From contig JAUWGA010000045.1 in NCBI GenBank assembly GCA_030606635.1, positions 1 to 10,878 of the forward strand: a stretch of 10,878 nucleotides of DNA, written 5' to 3'. Position 1 is the stretch's first letter. The number at the start of each line of letters is the position of its first letter. The stretch comes from Methanosarcinales archaeon. Its GTDB lineage: Archaea > Halobacteriota > Methanosarcinia > Methanosarcinales > Methanogasteraceae. Position numbers and translations under genes: made by a program. The notes beneath the pieces were generated by a model, which saw only the letters and a list, made by a program, of their open reading frames with translations, did not search any database and had not been told where the DNA came from. This document shows positions 6,976-10,878 of the stretch, in pieces.

Positions 6976-8004
6976 ATGACCCTACGAATATCGATCATTG
7001 GATTCGGCGCTGTCGGGCAGGGCGTCGCAGACGCGCTTATGCGCACAGCCTATCCCATAAAAGTGGTTGCGATCGCTGATTCCCGCGGTGCTGTTATGGA
7101 CGCTACTGGCGTCGATCTTGCGTCCGCGCTGCAGCGGAAGAGGGAGACTGGCACGGTTGCGCTTCCTGATACGGACGAGGGTGCGGTTGCTGATACGGAA
7201 GGCATGACCGCACTCGATGCGATCGTTGGCATGGATCATGAGATCATGGTCGAGGCGACGCCGACTGACATATCAACAGGCGGAATCGGGCTTTCGTACA
7301 TCAGGAAAGCATTTGAGAGTGGGAGACACGTCGTCACATCGAATAAAGGACCGCTTGTCGTTGCATATTCGGAACTATGTGGGCTTGCGAGGAAGAACGA
7401 CCTTTATTTCAGATTTGAGGCGACGGTCGGTGGGGCGATGCCAGCAATCAACCTTTCGAATGAGACTCTGGCTGGAAACAGGATTATAAGCATCGAAGGC
7501 GTGCTGAATGGGACATGCAACTACATCCTCACCCGGATGGATGATGAAGGCGTCTCTTATGAACATGCGCTCGGGGAGGCGCAGGAACTCGGTATTGCCG
7601 AGGCAGACCCGAGCGCAGACGTTGATGGGATCGATACCGCTGCAAAGATCGTGATTCTTGCAAACTCGGTATTCGGGATGGATGTCGGGTACGACGATGT
7701 GGATGTGACCGGCATCACAAAGATCACGCCAGAATCGTTTAAACTGGCGAAAGAAGAAGGGCACACCATAAAATTGATCGGGGAGATTCGGGATGGCGTA
7801 CTCAAGGTTGCGCCAAAGATGGTGCCGAGAAACCACCCATTAAGCATCGGCGGAACCTTCAATCTCGCGTCCATCCAGACCGAACTTGCAGGCAGGATCA
7901 CGATCGGCGGGATCGGTGCGGGATCTGTTGAGACTGCAAGCGCGATACTCAGCGATATCCTGTGGATAGAGGGCCATCAGGGATTGAGTCCGGATCGATT
8001 GTAA
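6976..8004 (+). CDS. hom: Homoserine dehydrogenase
   Basis: A cytoplasmic enzyme that reduces aspartate semialdehyde to homoserine with NAD(P)H, the branch point to threonine and methionine. The 342 residues hold an N-terminal Rossmann domain with GFGAVGQG (9-16), then TSNKGP with Lys124. The catalytic domain contains the family signature NGTCNYILTRM (178-188) and ADPSADVDGIDTAAK, with Asp220 and Lys224 matching the acid and lysine needed for hydride transfer. The C-terminal GGIGAGSVETASAILSD closes the nucleotide site. The protein ends there: there is no ACT domain, so the threonine feedback site of longer bacterial enzymes is missing, as in other short archaeal forms. The ATG at 6976 follows a weak GGTGA (6968-6972). 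The gene sits 43 bases after the CcmA-like gene and is probably co-transcribed, with no evident functional link. No aspartate kinase or homoserine kinase gene is nearby. Confidence 0.95.
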   Translation: MTLRISIIGFGAVGQGVADALMRTAYPIKVVAIADSRGAVMDATGVDLASALQRKRETGTVALPDTDEGAVADTEGMTALDAIVGMDHEIMVEATPTDISTGGIGLSYIRKAFESGRHVVTSNKGPLVVAYSELCGLARKNDLYFRFEATVGGAMPAINLSNETLAGNRIISIEGVLNGTCNYILTRMDDEGVSYEHALGEAQELGIAEADPSADVDGIDTAAKIVILANSVFGMDVGYDDVDVTGITKITPESFKLAKEEGHTIKLIGEIRDGVLKVAPKMVPRNHPLSIGGTFNLASIQTELAGRITIGGIGAGSVETASAILSDILWIEGHQGLSPDRL

Positions 8005-8364
8005 GCGGATGCAGACCCCCGCCTGATCAGACTACCGAATCGTAAATCCTGCCAAAGGTCATTTCGTCGTACACGCTCAATTGTGTGGGGCTATTAGATA
8101 GAGCCAACATCACAGATAACCAGTAATCTGCGAACTCGGTGTTAATCTGTGGCTCATAAGTCTTTTAGACACTGTCTGCAAGCAGAGCGAGCGGTGGCGA
8201 AGCTATTAACTTGACTTTCAAAGATGTAATGAAAAACACTATCGGTCAACCCAATTGATGTAGGACATGTCAAAACATAAACCTCCCCACTATCGATTTC
8301 CCTGATCTAGCATAAATTTCCCCAAATCCAGCAGAGAAAATAATCGAGCTTGTTTCGCATCCAT
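8005..8364. other. Non-coding spacer between convergent hom and hsdR
   Basis: These 360 bases hold no frame I would call a gene. The first part is host-like in composition and the rest becomes AT-rich toward hsdR, so the junction between host and acquired DNA may lie here. A short repeat cluster at 8101-8155 is listed separately. A small dyad TCTGC-AA-GCAGA is at 8175-8186. I saw no tRNA, no CRISPR repeat and no good hairpin-plus-T-run terminator for either gene. Confidence 0.55.
8101..8155. repeat. Short direct and inverted CAGATTA-type repeats
   Basis: On the - strand CAGATTA occurs twice, 19 bases apart (+ strand TAATCTG at 8124-8130 and 8143-8149). CACAGAT at 8111-8117 is inverted against ATCTGTG at 8145-8151. 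The outer GAGCCA (8101-8106) also pairs with TGGCTC (8150-8155). The phrase resembles the degenerate CACAGATTAACAC-type non-coding repeats I recall from many environmental bacterial and archaeal genomes; that link is from memory and untested. Confidence 0.4.
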
Positions 8365-10878
8365 CTATTCTGACAGATATTTCTCAAAGTCGTCACACAA
8401 CTTATCTACCAAATCGTCAATTTCTTTGAAGAAATAATCCCCAACATTCTGACGATTTAGCGCTTTGTATCGCCTATATATTTTAGCAAAATCGTCATAG
8501 ATTTCTGCTTCTGATACATGCGAGTTAATTTTTACAATCAAACGCTCGCCTTCATTGGCATTTTGCACATAGTCAAAAAAGTCTTTGATTTTGGTTTCAA
8601 AATCCTGAATTAACGAACCGGTTATAGCCTCTTGCTCATTACGCGCCTCAATGATGGCGAGGATGTCAAACTGATGGCTGCCGTTAGATTCGGGTCCTTT
8701 TGCTAATTTGAGGAGTTTCTTTTTCTTTTCATCTGGCGGATGAATCTCTACTTCAATAATACCAATCCGATCGTCAAAATAAACCTCGATCGGGTCTTTT
8801 ATATCCTTGCTGCGATGCATCGTGTTGTATAGTGTGTTGAACTTGCGCCAGAAGAATAAAAATCTTGGTTCGCTGTATTTCGCATCCAGATCAATCACAT
8901 ATTCAATGCGATTTAGAATCGTAAAATACTGCGCTGCCTTGGCTTTGGCATCGGCGGTGCGCTTGGGGTTTGCATCTATGTATTTTTTTAAACTGCTTTC
9001 AAAATCCAGGTAGCTTTCAGGGTCATCACGCTTGGTTTTGTCATCATAGATAGCCATAAACACCATGAAGAACTTGTCGAAAGTATCTGATTTTTTAAGC
9101 TCTATAAATAGTAGATTCAACACCTTCTTATCGCCAAAGGGATCAAAGTCACTAACAACAACATTAGAGAAATGCTCAAAGGCATCTTTGATATTTTGCA
9201 CATTCACATTGTTATAGGAGAAATCAACGATCTTACAGTCGTTCTTGTATTTGGTGGTGCGATTGACGCGGGAAATAGTCTGAATCGCACTAATGCCTTT
9301 AATCTCTTTATCCAAAAAAAGCGTATGCAGTTTTTTCTCATCAAAACCGGTTTGTAGTTTTGCCACCACGATCATTAAACCATTTTTTTTAAGTGCAAAG
9401 TTTTGCATCACCTTCTCTTCACTCAAACCATTGTTGAGACCAGTGGCGCTTTGCTCGTCCTGATTTCTCGAATACACAATATGAATCGGCGCCTCCGCAT
9501 ATTTTGCATATTTGGGTTCCTGGACGAGGGCATTAAAGTGTTTGGTCACCGCTTGTTTATAAGCAATCGCAGCTTTAATGGAGTACACAGCAAGCATTGC
9601 CTTGCCTGTTCCGTGTATTTTGCGATACACATCTTTTACCAGCAAATCTGCCACATATTTAGCAATTGCATCGATACGATCACAGTTTTCATAAATCTGT
9701 TTTTTTTGTGCATCTTTGTATTCTTTCTCAGTGAAACCTTCCAGCAGATTGGTAGGCAGATCGAACAACATTTTTGAGGCTACAGGCACGATATTTTTCA
9801 ACGGGTTAAGAATAAAGCCATCCTCTATCGCTTCTTTCATGGTGTAGGAATCAAAAGGTCGCCACAGTTTTTCACTTTCTGCATAACCACTGAATTCGCC
9901 AAATCGCGCAAGTGCGTGATCGTCTGGTGTGGCGGTAAAACCGATGATCAAATTCTTCTTTTTACGTATTTGAGAATATTGTGCATCGATATCAAAGGGC
10001 GATTGTAACTCATCAAAGATGCTCACCATCTCTTCATGCTGGTCCCCACGGTGAGATCGATGAATTTCATCGATCAAAAAAACAATGCGTATTTTGGCAA
10101 GTTTTTGCAACACTTCAGCATCCAGCATGTCACGTACAGAGCCGAACTTTTGTAAATTTACAATCACTAAGCGGGTATCGGAAGCAAGCGCCTCTTGAAA
10201 TGTTTGTTTGTTGCGAGCTTCAACATACATGCGATTGTCGATGTTCATGTTAAGCATTAATGAGTCGATTTGACTGCGCAGTTGTAAACGATCCACCACG
10301 ATCATTATTTTGTCATACACATACTCATCATTGCGGCGCAGGTCTTTGAGCTGTAAAGCAGTCCAGCCGATAATATTGGACTTACCAAAGCCCGCTGCAT
10401 ACTGCATCAACAAGGAGTAAACGTTTTTATTGTTGGAATATTCTTTGCGTTTTTTCAACAATTCTTGTTTTTTAGTTTCGGATACGCCGACCAACTGTTT
10501 TTCCAGTAATTTTTCAAAATAGTCATCTTCTTGTTCGTGTTCCAAAAATTCATCAATTTTTGCCAGGATCTTGTCCGTACCAAACTTTTGTTTTGGGCGT
10601 GGCGAGATCAGATGCCCTTGCTCTTTTTTTAATTCTTTGCCGTTTTTAGTGGCATAGACATTACGCTCAATAAAATTATAATATAAGATCTCTTTTTCAA
10701 TAAAACCCTTGCCGTAAAGTGCGGTAAACAACTCTTTCAATTTGTCTTTTTTCTCAGCATCGGGTTTGAGCAGTGGATATGGCTTAAATATGCTTCTGGC
10801 TTTTTTCTCGACCACTTCACGGTCAAACTTGTCTTCACTACAGGTGGCAAGTATATCGTCAAAATAATCGGAGATGGT
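8365..10878 (-). CDS. hsdR: Type I restriction enzyme R subunit (5' end outside window)
   Basis: The motor and cutting subunit of a type I restriction-modification complex, which translocates DNA with ATP and cleaves unmodified DNA. The frame stays open to the window edge. A GTG at 10813-10815 could start an 816-residue product, but 21 further open codons lie upstream, so the gene is probably cut by the window and its N-terminal nuclease domain is not visible. Counting from that GTG, the superfamily 2 motor has motif I AAGFGKSN (Lys145), motif Ia VVDRLQLRSQID, motif II DEIH (249-252), motif III FTATPD (293-298), motif V TGFDEKKL from 489 and motif VI QTISRVNR (512-519). The C-terminal 280 residues are the charged helical region that in HsdR contacts the modification complex. 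No hsdM or hsdS is in view; they would lie beyond the right edge. It is AT-richer than the central genes (25 G/C of 60 in 10081-10140), suggesting transfer. Confidence 0.9.
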   Translation of the reverse strand, partial: TISDYFDDILATCSEDKFDREVVEKKARSIFKPYPLLKPDAEKKDKLKELFTALYGKGFIEKEILYYNFIERNVYATKNGKELKKEQGHLISPRPKQKFGTDKILAKIDEFLEHEQEDDYFEKLLEKQLVGVSETKKQELLKKRKEYSNNKNVYSLLMQYAAGFGKSNIIGWTALQLKDLRRNDEYVYDKIMIVVDRLQLRSQIDSLMLNMNIDNRMYVEARNKQTFQEALASDTRLVIVNLQKFGSVRDMLDAEVLQKLAKIRIVFLIDEIHRSHRGDQHEEMVSIFDELQSPFDIDAQYSQIRKKKNLIIGFTATPDDHALARFGEFSGYAESEKLWRPFDSYTMKEAIEDGFILNPLKNIVPVASKMLFDLPTNLLEGFTEKEYKDAQKKQIYENCDRIDAIAKYVADLLVKDVYRKIHGTGKAMLAVYSIKAAIAYKQAVTKHFNALVQEPKYAKYAEAPIHIVYSRNQDEQSATGLNNGLSEEKVMQNFALKKNGLMIVVAKLQTGFDEKKLHTLFLDKEIKGISAIQTISRVNRTTKYKNDCKIVDFSYNNVNVQNIKDAFEHFSNVVVSDFDPFGDKKVLNLLFIELKKSDTFDKFFMVFMAIYDDKTKRDDPESYLDFESSLKKYIDANPKRTADAKAKAAQYFTILNRIEYVIDLDAKYSEPRFLFFWRKFNTLYNTMHRSKDIKDPIEVYFDDRIGIIEVEIHPPDEKKKKLLKLAKGPESNGSHQFDILAIIEARNEQEAITGSLIQDFETKIKDFFDYVQNANEGERLIVKINSHVSEAEIYDDFAKIYRRYKALNRQNVGDYFFKEIDDLVDKLCDDFEKYLSE

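Noticed and set aside
8175..8186. TCTGC-AA-GCAGA dyad as a terminator for hom or hsdR
   Set aside because: The loop is too small for the full stem, no T-run follows on either strand, and it is far from both stop codons.
8005..8364. A tRNA gene or CRISPR array in the spacer
   Set aside because: No TTCGA-type T-loop with matching acceptor ends was found, and the repeats present are too short and irregular for CRISPR.

Overview
The window looks archaeal. The likely source is a euryarchaeon of the Methanosarcinales / ANME / Syntrophoarchaeum kind. The reasons are an archaeal-type ATP-dependent DNA ligase, a secreted protein with three copies of the S-layer domain typical of Methanosarcina-like cell envelopes, dockerin-type calcium loops, a TTTATATA promoter box, and a CcmA-type haem-exporter ATPase that implies c-type cytochromes. 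This is inferred from protein recognition alone; no rRNA or tRNA gene was found.

Layout. (1) At 1-889, AT-rich DNA holds one small gene (73-636, + strand) of unknown function with a PD-(D/E)XK nuclease-like signature. (2) At 890-2590, on the - strand, lies the replicative/repair DNA ligase. (3) At 2591-3021 is the divergent spacer between the ligase and the S-layer gene. It contains a decayed copy of a dockerin gene end (2680-2818), then a dyad, a TATA box and a Shine-Dalgarno sequence that serve the next gene. (4) At 3022-6108, + strand, is a 1028-residue secreted surface protein: signal peptide, Pro/Thr linker, three S-layer domains, a DxDGDG loop and a C-terminal dockerin-like repeat. A hairpin terminator follows. 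(5) At 6231-6932 is a CcmA-like ABC ATPase without its permease, and at 6976-8004 is homoserine dehydrogenase; both are on the + strand and probably co-transcribed. (6) At 8005-8364 is a non-coding spacer with short repeats. (7) From 8365 to the window edge, on the - strand, is a type I restriction R subunit (HsdR). Its 5' end lies outside the window, and it is visibly more AT-rich than the central block.

The central block (about 890-8004, near 50 % G+C in sampled lines) looks like host chromosome: information processing, cell envelope, haem export and amino-acid synthesis. Both flanks are AT-rich and carry nuclease or restriction functions, which fits acquired defence-type DNA, though this is inference. 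The most interesting part is the surface protein with a dockerin-like end and the broken dockerin relic just upstream. Together they suggest a locus where dockerin-tagged envelope proteins have been duplicated and lost. I found no CRISPR array, intact transposon or complete multi-gene defence system.
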